A DNA stretch of 6,492 bases from positions 1 through 6,492 of the forward strand of contig JAGACY010000205.1 in NCBI GenBank assembly GCA_017613855.1. The letters run 5' to 3'. Of the stretch, positions 1-5,849 are shown piece after piece. Position 1 is the first letter of the stretch; every line of letters begins with the position of its first letter. Made by a program: the position numbers and the translations under genes. The notes beneath the pieces are model-generated. The model saw only the letters and a list, made by a program, of their open reading frames with translations. It searched no databases and was not told the DNA's origin. This DNA is from Pseudomonadota bacterium (GTDB lineage: Bacteria > Myxococcota > Bradymonadia > UBA4248).

Positions 1-1956
1 AGGCGTGATACCCATGTCCACACCTACATGAAAATCTCTGTCTATGTCCGCATCCTGATTCTCCAAAAGACGCTCACTCATTTCAAAATGAATGAATGAG
101 TCTGTTGTTTTGAGCTCTCCCGAGGACATTTCTTTCAGAAATCCATCTTCCGAAGCAAAAATGATCGATTCGTCAGTGACTTGATAATGAGCGTCCTTGG
201 GGGCACCATCCATCGCAATTTGGGCGTCATCATAAATGACTGGGCCTTCGGGCTGCTTGGGCTGCTCAGCTTCTGCGGGTTCTGCCTGGGCTTCAGCTGG
301 TGCCGCTGCGGGGGCTTCAACTGGTGCCGCTGCCGGGGCTTCAGCTGGTGCCGCTGCGGGGGCTTCAGCTGCCGTATCGTCAGGTTTAACGGAATCGTCT
401 GTCTTTTCTGGTTCCGGATCAGGAACCTCTGCGGGCTCTTCTTCTGCCAGTCCCATTTTTTTGAGCAGCTTGTCCGATTGAATGATATGCATGAGGGAAG
501 CCATTTCTGCGGCTTTCTCCGAATGATAGGAGGCTGCGTACTTTTTGGGGCTGTCCACGGTACCCTCGTATAAAACAGCACCGACATAATGCGTATGCAA
601 GGCAAACTGCGGAATGGATGTCATTTCCCCGATAGCATCATTTTCAAGATCATTCAGACCGGTAAACCAGGGACACGTGAATGGATCCAGTTTTATGGCA
701 TCGCGGTACGTGGCACTGATACTCATGAGCTGCTTGACCGGTAGGGTCATCCAGAAATTCGCCAGCGGCATGGCCGCATATTTGGGGAACTTCGTAACCT
801 GAGGTGCCTGCTCCATCATTTCTTTGAGCCATGCATCATTCTGAAGTTCAAAGCTGAATTTGGCATCTACACCAAAAACCATTCCTCCCGATAGTGGCGT
901 AACCTGCAGAACAATCCGCGGAACGATCGAGGCAATGCGATGCAAATCTTTAATGCAGCGCTTGTCAATCTCGGTTTTGTCGGAATTGTCTGAGAATTTT
1001 TTTGCCTGCTCCTGCAGCTGCACAAGTTGATTGAGCATGGCATTCATGTCGAGAACGCCGACAATATAGGTCGAATCAGAGATGGATATCGCCGAAAGCT
1101 CAGAGACGGCGGATTTTTCTTCCGGTGGAACGACGGATAAATCGGGCAACAATTTTCCCGCATGTTCATCGTCGCTCACGAGGGTAATGGTCAGACTATC
1201 CAATCCCCAGTGCATGGCAAGTGCTGCAGAGCTATTCTCCTCGATGGGAATGAGTGACCAGGAGGTCGTCAAATCGGCTGGCGTGCGCAGCTCGATGTTA
1301 TTCTGTTTCCAGTAGGATTCGATAATACTCTGGAATTTTGTCACATCTGAAAGGGTTATCTTAAGAACCGGGGTTTGACGTACAAAGTAAAATGCAAAAT
1401 GCCCCAATGTTTCGCCGCTCAAACCCAGACTCATGAGCTTGCTTGATGAGAAATTCCTTAAAATACCCCGGAACATGGTGTGAACTGATTTTTGAAATGG
1501 CGTCTCTGTGTCCGGTAGTTGTTTGAGATTCGCCATGACCAGCGTAGAAATGTGGCTGAAAAAATCGTCGAGATCCTTGCGCTGGTATTCAAACTCACCC
1601 GTGGACGCAAGGATGAGAAAACTTGAATTGGGAATGGTTTTGAAAATCGGATTCTGTGAAAGACCGGGTGTTTTGGCCTGAATTTGAGCATAGCCATGCC
1701 ACATGGGCTTGCGGGAACTGCGAACTGTTTGAGGATCTTGCTGCGTACCCGAATCATTGGGATCGGCATTCGCTTTACCTTCGGTATCATTGTTGTCTTT
1801 GGAATCGTCCGCTTTGGCTTCAGCATCCGGAGACGGCTGAGAATCCGCTTCGACGACGGGTTCGGCTTCTTTGGGAGCCTCCTCCTTTTTTTTGCTGCAG
1901 GAAAGGCACAGGGCCGCAGAGAGTAAACACAGGGGGATGATTCGGCGTATTCTCAT
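1..1956 (-). CDS. Large surface lipoprotein, partial (3' end outside window)
   Basis: The minus-strand frame is open for all 652 codons from the ATG at 1956 to the left edge, so the C-terminus is missing. Residues 1-20 form a lipoprotein-type signal: Arg at 2, 4 and 5, a hydrophobic stretch, then L-C-L-S-C with Cys20 as the likely lipidated residue. Cys at -3 is unusual for a lipobox. Residues 21 to about 75 are an acidic, Lys/Glu/Asp/Pro-rich linker. Residues about 76-505 look globular and include stretches such as SSFLILASTGEFEY and STYIVGVLDMNAML. Residues about 505-572 are a Pro/Ala/Glu-rich linker, followed by a second domain (573 onward, containing VTDESIIFASEDGFL). The layout is loosely like DUF3352-type surface proteins, but I cannot assign a family. 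ATG 1956 is the first ATG after an in-frame stop at 2011-2013. No good Shine-Dalgarno is visible. Transcribed divergently from the operon at 2745. Confidence 0.85.
   Translation of the reverse strand, partial: MRIRRIIPLCLLSAALCLSCSKKKEEAPKEAEPVVEADSQPSPDAEAKADDSKDNNDTEGKANADPNDSGTQQDPQTVRSSRKPMWHGYAQIQAKTPGLSQNPIFKTIPNSSFLILASTGEFEYQRKDLDDFFSHISTLVMANLKQLPDTETPFQKSVHTMFRGILRNFSSSKLMSLGLSGETLGHFAFYFVRQTPVLKITLSDVTKFQSIIESYWKQNNIELRTPADLTTSWSLIPIEENSSAALAMHWGLDSLTITLVSDDEHAGKLLPDLSVVPPEEKSAVSELSAISISDSTYIVGVLDMNAMLNQLVQLQEQAKKFSDNSDKTEIDKRCIKDLHRIASIVPRIVLQVTPLSGGMVFGVDAKFSFELQNDAWLKEMMEQAPQVTKFPKYAAMPLANFWMTLPVKQLMSISATYRDAIKLDPFTCPWFTGLNDLENDAIGEMTSIPQFALHTHYVGAVLYEGTVDSPKKYAASYHSEKAAEMASLMHIIQSDKLLKKMGLAEEEPAEVPDPEPEKTDDSVKPDDTAAEAPAAAPAEAPAAAPVEAPAAAPAEAQAEPAEAEQPKQPEGPVIYDDAQIAMDGAPKDAHYQVTDESIIFASEDGFLKEMSSGELKTTDSFIHFEMSERLLENQDADIDRDFHVGVDMGITP
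289..373 (-). repeat. 24-bp tandem repeat encoding Pro-Ala-Glu linker
   Basis: Three head-to-tail 24-bp units (289-312, 313-336, 337-360) and a partial fourth (from 361) lie in the lipoprotein gene. Each unit encodes eight residues of the type PAAAPAEA, with PVEA in one copy. The units differ at only a few positions, so expansion or contraction by slippage is likely. Because the unit is a multiple of three, changes in copy number would alter only the length of the linker between the two domains. Confidence 0.9.
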
Positions 1957-1999
1957 AATGATCTGCTGCTTGGGAAATAGTTTTGTTGTGCGATTGGCA

Positions 2000-2013
2000 T
2001 AGGGACGTCCCTA
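2000..2013. promoter_or_regulatory. Perfect 14-bp palindrome, possible operator
   Basis: TAGGGACGTCCCTA is a perfect palindrome. It lies between the putative -10 box (2039-2044, minus strand) and the lipoprotein start codon at 1956, within the predicted 5' leader. The symmetry suits a dimeric repressor site. With no loop it is less suited to an RNA hairpin. No regulator is identified in the window. Confidence 0.4.
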
Positions 2014-2038
2014 ACTGTCTCTGCGCAGTAAATTCAAC

Positions 2039-2074
2039 ATTATATTATGAAATCACCTTGGGGATGAATGTCCA
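2039..2074 (-). promoter_or_regulatory. Putative sigma70-type promoter of the lipoprotein gene
   Basis: Read on the minus strand, an exact TATAAT lies at 2044-2039, overlapped by CATAAT at 2049-2044. TGGACA at 2074-2069 is a candidate -35 box, 19 bases from CATAAT, which is longer than ideal; no good -35 box lies 17 bases from TATAAT. The implied start near 2032 gives a leader of about 75 bases before ATG 1956. The site lies just downstream of the minus-strand terminator, which would insulate it from upstream transcription. Confidence 0.4.
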
Positions 2075-2075
2075 G

Positions 2076-2119
2076 AAAAAAACGCACGCCGTATTTCGTT
2101 TATCGAAATAGGCGTGCGT
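2076..2119 (-). terminator. Rho-independent terminator, minus strand
   Basis: ACGCACGCC (2082-2090) and TATTTCG (2092-2098) pair with CGAAATA (2104-2110) and GGCGTGCGT (2111-2119). This gives a 16-bp stem with a single bulged G at 2091 and a 5-base loop. On the minus strand the stem is followed at once by six T residues (2081-2076), the classic intrinsic terminator form. On the plus strand no T-run follows the stem, so it should act on leftward transcripts only. It lies upstream of the leftward lipoprotein gene and downstream of the doubtful minus-strand ORF that ends at 2142. Confidence 0.75.
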
Positions 2120-2127
2120 GCACGGCG

Positions 2128-2162
2128 TATGCCGGGCCGCTTTAAAAAGCCGGCCTGGCATA
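2128..2162. repeat. Strong imperfect inverted repeat
   Basis: The arms 2128-2143 and 2146-2162 are complementary except for one G-T wobble and one bulged G. The GC-rich core is GGGCCG against CGGCC. There is no adjacent T-run on either strand, so it is not a standard terminator, though it sits only 8 bases from the terminator hairpin. The two may form a double-hairpin 3' structure on a leftward RNA. The inverted repeat also covers the stop codon (2142-2144) of the doubtful minus-strand ORF. Confidence 0.65.
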
Positions 2163-2193
2163 GCCGGCATCACTCAAAAACAATTTGATACAA

Positions 2194-2220
2194 TTTTTTT
2201 GGCCGTTTTTTGGATTTTTT
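2194..2220. other. Phased T/A-tracts
   Basis: Three T-runs of 6-7 bases (2194-2200, 2206-2211, 2215-2220) are centred about 11.5 and 9 bases apart, close to one helical turn. Such spacing usually gives intrinsic DNA curvature. They lie inside the doubtful minus-strand ORF, where they encode Lys/Asn-rich residues. The rest of 2221-2446 shows only a minor hairpin (TCGAC 2426-2430 with GTCGA 2437-2441) and nothing else I can name. Confidence 0.35.
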
Positions 2221-2486
2221 GCCAATACATAGATGAACCGTGCAGTGTCATCGTGGTCATGACTGTCTTTGGGTGGTCTGACATGGGTGACAACGGCGGT
2301 TTTGGACTCATTCTCATAGCGGGATTCGAAGGCATAGGATAAGTCTGACGAGATTTCCCTATACTTCGGAGACCGACTCCATGCAAAGTGACACGGAAGC
2401 AGGCTGAAGTGCGAAAAAATGTAGCTCGACGGCTTTGTCGAAGTGCGCCCAGAGCGTGAGTCTGGTGGAGGCGGCGGCGCGGGTGG

Positions 2487-2511
2487 GGGCCCAATGATAG
2501 AAATTGGGCTC
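2487..2511. repeat. Small hairpin in first 95-bp unit
   Basis: GCCCAAT (2489-2495) pairs with ATTGGGC (2503-2509) around a 7-base loop. A G-T and a G-C pair (2487-2488 with 2510-2511) extend it to about 9 bp. No T-run follows on the plus strand. Confidence 0.6.
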
Positions 2512-2581
2512 AAAGTATCAATCAGTCCCTTTTCCATGAATGCCCAGAGCGTGAGTCTGGTGGAGGCGGCGGCGCGGGTGG

Positions 2582-2606
2582 GGGCCCAATGATAGAAATT
2601 GGGCTC
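2582..2606. repeat. Small hairpin in second 95-bp unit
   Basis: This is the same 9-bp stem and 7-base loop as in the first unit, displaced by exactly 95 bp. It recurs because the unit is duplicated. Confidence 0.6.
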
Positions 2607-2678
2607 AAAGTATCAATCAGTCCCTTTTCCATGAATGCCCAGTGCGTGAGTCTGGTGGTGGCGGACAGCTCACAAATA

Positions 2679-2709
2679 TTGTTCATTTAAAAAAACTCCA
2701 TTTTGTGAT
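2679..2709 (+). promoter_or_regulatory. Weak candidate promoter for the six-gene operon
   Basis: TTGTTC (2679-2684) and TGTGAT (2704-2709) each match four of six consensus bases, but their spacing of 19 is long. The stretch between is AT-rich, including TTTAAAAAAA. It is the best sigma70-like site I see between the 95-bp repeats and ATG 2745, but it is weak. The true promoter could lie within or before the repeats. Confidence 0.25.
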
Positions 2710-2744
2710 AGAGACACTCCGAACCTGTTGGACATGGAGGTTTT

Positions 2745-3194
2745 ATGTCACAGGAAAAAATGCCGGAACCGCCCAAAATTCCTTTTGATTATGAAGTCAA
2801 GTGTGAAATTGCACTCACACCGGATCAGCAGCGCATCGTCAAAAAAGAGACGGGACGCGATATGACGGAGCTCATTTTGGAGGATAAGGAAGGGCTTTAT
2901 ACCAGGCGTATGAAGACTTCTGATCCGGATGATTTTACCATACTCGCCATTCGGCAGGCCAAGCGTTTGAACCGCTATGATGAAGATTATCGGGATTATC
3001 TCGAAGAATTGGCTAAATGGCAGGAATCACAGGGCCAGCCTGATCCAATGGATGAAATGGCGGAGGCCATGTCCATTGCTGCGATGCAGGAGGCTGAACG
3101 TCTCAAGCTTTTTTATATGAAAGAAGCTGAGGAATGTCAGGCTGCCCGAGATATAGCCAAAGTCCTCTGGAATAAGAAGGATACGCCTCAATAA
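2745..3194 (+). CDS. Unrecognised 149-residue cytoplasmic protein, first of a paralogous pair
   Basis: I do not recognise the family. The protein has no signal peptide or membrane segment and is rich in Glu, Asp, Lys and Met. Residues 19-76 form a domain (with E21, LT at 24-25, Q28, TG at 36-37, D39, G50, M56, P61 and AI..QA at 68-72) that also occurs in the next gene product. Residues about 78-145 are strongly helical and charged, with Met/Glu-rich heptad-like stretches, and could be a coiled coil or partner-binding helix. The first 15 residues are Pro-rich and probably disordered. ATG 2745 is preceded by GGAGG at 2736-2740, only 4 bases away. It heads the operon and is followed after 22 bp by its partner. 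A complex with that partner is plausible but inferred. Confidence 0.85.
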   Translation: MSQEKMPEPPKIPFDYEVKCEIALTPDQQRIVKKETGRDMTELILEDKEGLYTRRMKTSDPDDFTILAIRQAKRLNRYDEDYRDYLEELAKWQESQGQPDPMDEMAEAMSIAAMQEAERLKLFYMKEAEECQAARDIAKVLWNKKDTPQ

Positions 3195-3216
3195 ACGGAA
3201 TGAGTGGAGATGACGC

Positions 3217-3666
3217 ATGAATCCCAAATTTGATACGACTGCCATCGAAAATGAGAAAAAAGCGCTGGAACTTCTTGCAAGTGAGGTTCAAAAAGCAAAA
3301 GACGATGATCAGCGGAATATGTTAATGGCTGAAATTCAAAAATCTGCACAGAAATTGGAAGCCATGTGCGCTGAAATGCAGGATGAGGCCGATAAGATAA
3401 GAGGCGCGAAAAAAGAACCGAGCCATGTGGATGCTGTTGTTGAAGTGATGTTGACGAAGGAACAGCGTCAACGCGTTCTTGAACTCACGGGCGTTGATGT
3501 GCCAAGCATTCGAATTCCGGATCCTACCGGTGAACTGACGAAAAGCATGCCTACGATGGAGCCGGGGTTCATTGAAGAAAGCGCCATCAGTCAGGCCAAT
3601 GCTTTTAAGGAACTCGTTGCGGATGCCGAAGAATCATTCGAACTGGAATCTAACAATCAGAAATAG
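3217..3666 (+). CDS. Unrecognised 149-residue cytoplasmic protein, second of a paralogous pair
   Basis: I do not recognise the family. Residues about 9-65 are an acidic/basic helical region with coiled-coil character and a single Cys (C51). Residues 74-131 align without gaps to residues 19-76 of the preceding protein, with 18 identities in 58 positions including LT, Q, V, TG.D, D..G, M.T..P and AI.QA. The shared domain is therefore C-terminal here and N-terminal in the neighbour, with a different helical partner segment in each. There is no signal peptide or membrane segment. GGAGA at 3206-3210, 6 bases before ATG 3217, supports the start. The next gene follows after 9 bp. The identical length of the two proteins (149) may be chance, because the domain order differs. 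Confidence 0.85.
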   Translation: MNPKFDTTAIENEKKALELLASEVQKAKDDDQRNMLMAEIQKSAQKLEAMCAEMQDEADKIRGAKKEPSHVDAVVEVMLTKEQRQRVLELTGVDVPSIRIPDPTGELTKSMPTMEPGFIEESAISQANAFKELVADAEESFELESNNQK

Positions 3667-3675
3667 GAATAAGCC

Positions 3676-4524
3676 ATGGATGTCACAGAAAAACAATATC
3701 AAAGCTGGGATCTGACCGAAAAGGACGTCGATAAACTCAAGACACTGCTTGAAAATTCCGGAAAATATGAAGCCCTCGAAATGAAACAGGCCATGGCCGA
3801 AGGGTTTTCCGGCTGGTGGAATGGAACATTCTATAATGATCAGATCATCTGTGTCGCTTATATTACCAAGCAATTCGTTTATCTCTATGGGCGTGATCGC
3901 GAACCGATGATGCATTTGGGCAAGTCTTTGGCGCGCAGCCAGGGCAAACGAAGCGGTGGTGCCACACATTCCGTTTTCGGCCCCAATGATATGGTCAGGG
4001 CTTTCTGGCAGGGATTTCAAATGACCGAAAAATCTGTCATTACGGATGTCCAGCTCAATCTGTATGAATTGACCGAGATTGCGTGCAAACAGAATGATGC
4101 GTATGCCGTTCGCTATGCCAATAAAAAAGATTTGCCGCTCGTATTCGATTTTTATGGCGAGGCTTTGATCGATGAACTGGGAATGGATGTTCGAAGAATG
4201 AGCAAGGATGCGCATGAAAAGAATTGTGCACAGCTCATTGAAGCGGGGTCCATCATCCTGGGATTCCATCGCGGAAAACCTGCATTTGTTTGCAAATTCA
4301 GTGAAACACCGGTCGGCATTTTCCTCGATAACGCACATTTCCCGGTGGCGATGCGACGTCCTAAAGTGATGCGCGGTATTCATGCACGAACGGCAGAACT
4401 CCTGCTCGAAAAACAACCGGCAGTGCTCATGTATTTGGATGCCAATGATGCCGATACCCAGGCTGCATTGGATGAAGTCGGCTATCGCACCGTGAATGCA
4501 TCGAGATTGATGAGATTGCGTTAA
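3676..4524 (+). CDS. GNAT-fold acetyltransferase-like protein with DUF4081-like N-terminal half
   Basis: 282 residues, apparently two GNAT-like halves. Residues about 43-115 (GWWNGTFYNDQIICVAY, later VFGPNDMVRAFWQGF) resemble the DUF4081 domain found N-terminal to some actinobacterial GNAT enzymes. Residues about 145-282 match the C-terminal GNAT half: a helix with EALIDELGM, a strand at GSIILGFHRGKPAFVCKF, and the closing LMYLDANDADTQAALDEVGY, which corresponds to the usual LYV N..N..A...Y..VGF ending. GNAT enzymes transfer an acyl group from acyl-CoA to an amine; no substrate can be predicted. The acyl-CoA loop, normally R-G-x-G-x-G, here reads R233-G-I-H-A-R238, so two key glycines are replaced by His and Arg. 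Activity may be altered or lost. AGGAA at 3665-3669 sits 6 bases before the ATG. The TAA stop shares its last base with the next ATG. Confidence 0.7.
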   Translation: MDVTEKQYQSWDLTEKDVDKLKTLLENSGKYEALEMKQAMAEGFSGWWNGTFYNDQIICVAYITKQFVYLYGRDREPMMHLGKSLARSQGKRSGGATHSVFGPNDMVRAFWQGFQMTEKSVITDVQLNLYELTEIACKQNDAYAVRYANKKDLPLVFDFYGEALIDELGMDVRRMSKDAHEKNCAQLIEAGSIILGFHRGKPAFVCKFSETPVGIFLDNAHFPVAMRRPKVMRGIHARTAELLLEKQPAVLMYLDANDADTQAALDEVGYRTVNASRLMRLR

Positions 4525-5849
4525 TGTCCGATTTCAGAGATTTTCTGCCAACTCTATTCGATTTATACCGTCAGCTTACCAAACTGAAAACATCGGTACA
4601 GTATCAGCGTGTTCGTGCATCCGGTTCGAATCATGCCGAGGTTTCTTTTCAAAAAGGACGGCTCGAATCATTTCATTTGTGGGATGATTTGACCGTCGAT
4701 TTGTTTGTTGCCGAAAAGAAAAACACTCAATGGGGCATTTCATCTGAAACATGCGCCGATTTTTCGGCAATGACCGAGTGGAATGATTACGTCACCAGAC
4801 GGCTTTCGACCGCCGCTTCGGGAAATGATCCCAGACCGCCTTTTGCGGAAAATCCTGTCATCGAAGAGTGCCCTGCCTACCTTCTGCATTACGACCCCGA
4901 AATCGCACAAATGCTGTCGCCGGTCATCTTCCATCGTATCTATCAGACGACAAAAAATATTCTTCAAAAAGGGTTTGTCTTTGATTGCCATGCTCACTGG
5001 TCACATGGTGGCATCTCCTGGCAGAATCAGCCTTTGCCGTTTTGTTGGGTCGATTCCAATGCTTTTTATTTTGCACCGCAAACCCAAATCGATGAAACCA
5101 TTACCATCTGGCACCCTGATTATCCTCAGTTAAAACGCACGCTGATTTCATCGGTATATCGACTCAGTGATACGATGCATTTGGATGATTTGTGCGATGA
5201 ATTGATTTCGGTTCAGAACTCTCCATTTTATGCCTGGAACCGGAAAAATATCGATCATATTGTGTTAATGCCTGGTGCTGCTGCCAAATTGCTCGGCGCT
5301 TTTTTAAATGAAAGTCTTCAATCGCCCGAAACACTCAAAGTTAGTGCTTCACATTTATCGAGCTTTCTGGTTCTGATGGATACGCCCGATGCCCCCGTGT
5401 TTGGCCGCTCCTATCTTGTCGATGCAAACGGACATCTCGCTAAATCCATCGTGATGGTGCAGGGAAGTCAGGCCGAAGAAATACCTTCATCTCAAAATGG
5501 GCATGCACCTGCATCCGAAAACGATTCCCTGCAGGTCTATTGTCCTATGCTGGCTGCTGCACAGGCCGATGATGAGGAAATCGAAATTACACCTCAAAAA
5601 ATATCAGAAGCAATGGCAGGCAGAATCCTCATCGTCGAAGATATCCGCGTTGTTACGCTCGGTCCTAAAGAAAGACACGTTTTATTTCCAAAAGGCGGGG
5701 TCTTATATCGGGAAGGACGCTGCCTCGGATATGTTGCGCCCATTGCAGCCCCAATGGACTTGCATTCTCTGATAAAATCGGCACATCCTGTCGGAAAGCC
5801 TGTCCGTATCGGTGGGCTGGCTACTTGTGCACTGGAGTTTGCCCCATGA
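4524..5849 (+). CDS. TldE/PmbA-like protein (metalloprotease-family partner, no zinc motif)
   Basis: 441 residues, close to the usual TldE/PmbA length. Family-like features, in order: an N-terminal strand region around 36-75 (NHAEVSFQKGRLESF, later TQWGISSET); DHIVLMPGAAAKLLGAFL at 244-261, equivalent to the TldD/TldE segment before the active-site helix; a D.P.....G....D..G pattern at 286-303; GRILIVEDI at 366-374; and GGVLYREGRCLGYVAPI at 391-407 near the C-terminus. TldD carries HExxxH at the position where this protein has G-A-F-L-N-E (258-263), so zinc ligands are absent, as in TldE. TldD/TldE act together to trim unfolded peptides such as the microcin B17 leader and CcdA. No TldD lies in the window. 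The gene starts on the last base of the previous stop (4522-4524) and ends in an ATGA overlap with the next gene, so translation is probably coupled at both ends. The sequence is divergent, so the subfamily call is less certain. Confidence 0.65.
   Translation: MSDFRDFLPTLFDLYRQLTKLKTSVQYQRVRASGSNHAEVSFQKGRLESFHLWDDLTVDLFVAEKKNTQWGISSETCADFSAMTEWNDYVTRRLSTAASGNDPRPPFAENPVIEECPAYLLHYDPEIAQMLSPVIFHRIYQTTKNILQKGFVFDCHAHWSHGGISWQNQPLPFCWVDSNAFYFAPQTQIDETITIWHPDYPQLKRTLISSVYRLSDTMHLDDLCDELISVQNSPFYAWNRKNIDHIVLMPGAAAKLLGAFLNESLQSPETLKVSASHLSSFLVLMDTPDAPVFGRSYLVDANGHLAKSIVMVQGSQAEEIPSSQNGHAPASENDSLQVYCPMLAAAQADDEEIEITPQKISEAMAGRILIVEDIRVVTLGPKERHVLFPKGGVLYREGRCLGYVAPIAAPMDLHSLIKSAHPVGKPVRIGGLATCALEFAP
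5834..5837 (+). promoter_or_regulatory. Shine-Dalgarno that sets the start of the small Tat gene
   Basis: GGAG lies 8 bases before ATG 5846, inside the end of the TldE-like gene. It favours ATG 5846 over the in-frame upstream ATG at 5825, which would put seven extra residues before the twin-arginine motif. Confidence 0.55.

Larger units (their letters stand above)
2142..2537 (-). other. Doubtful minus-strand ORF or gene remnant, Pro-rich N-terminus
   Basis: From ATG at 2537 a 131-codon frame runs to TAA at 2142-2144. It begins inside the 95-bp repeat with MEKGLIDTLSPISIIG, then has a poly-proline run (PPPAPPPPPDS). It ends in a Lys/Asn/His-rich part (for example ARFIYVLAKNPKNGQ). I recognise no family. 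Against it being a gene, there is no Shine-Dalgarno and the start lies in duplicated DNA. In favour, the stop is followed by a good minus-strand terminator at 2076-2119, and no other annotated gene would use that terminator. The frame stays open upstream to a stop at 2613-2615. The 95-bp unit is not a multiple of three, so the duplication shifts the frame between copies. It may be a small secreted protein, a decayed 3' end, or non-coding DNA. Confidence 0.2.
2447..2664. repeat. 95-bp perfect tandem duplication plus 28-bp partial third copy
   Basis: Two adjacent 95-bp units, 2447-2541 and 2542-2636, appear identical at every base. A third partial copy (2637-2664) repeats the first 28 bases with two A-to-T changes. 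Each unit begins GCCCAGAGCGTGAGTCTGG, has a GC-rich centre, then a small hairpin and an AT-richer end. Perfect identity suggests recent duplication or ongoing homogenisation. The array ends 80 bp before the first operon gene. There are only two full copies and no spacers, so it is not a CRISPR array. Confidence 0.95.

Noticed and set aside
181..573. Plus-strand ORF rich in Gly, Cys and Trp
   Set aside because: It is antisense to the lipoprotein gene's Pro/Ala/Glu repeat; its composition is the mirror of that repeat. The minus-strand frame stays open over 652 codons.
135..605. Minus-strand ORF rich in Pro, Gln and Lys
   Set aside because: It is an out-of-frame reading of the same repeat-rich part of the lipoprotein gene.
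1656..1940. Plus-strand ORFs across the lipoprotein 5' end
   Set aside because: They are antisense to the signal peptide and acidic linker, with no plausible start context.
2128..2162. Second hairpin as a plus-strand terminator
   Set aside because: The next T-run on the plus strand begins about 30 bases downstream, too far for an intrinsic terminator, and no plus-strand gene ends just before it.
2447..2664. CRISPR-like array
   Set aside because: The 95-bp units are directly adjacent with no unique spacers, and there are only two full copies.
3634..4416. 260-codon minus-strand ORF
   Set aside because: It is opposite the GNAT-like gene, which has a Shine-Dalgarno, operon spacing and recognisable domain motifs. 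The antisense ORF has no family features.
5825..5845. Upstream ATG as the start of the small Tat gene
   Set aside because: It would add seven residues before the twin-arginine motif and lose the ATGA coupling and the GGAG spacing that fit ATG 5846.
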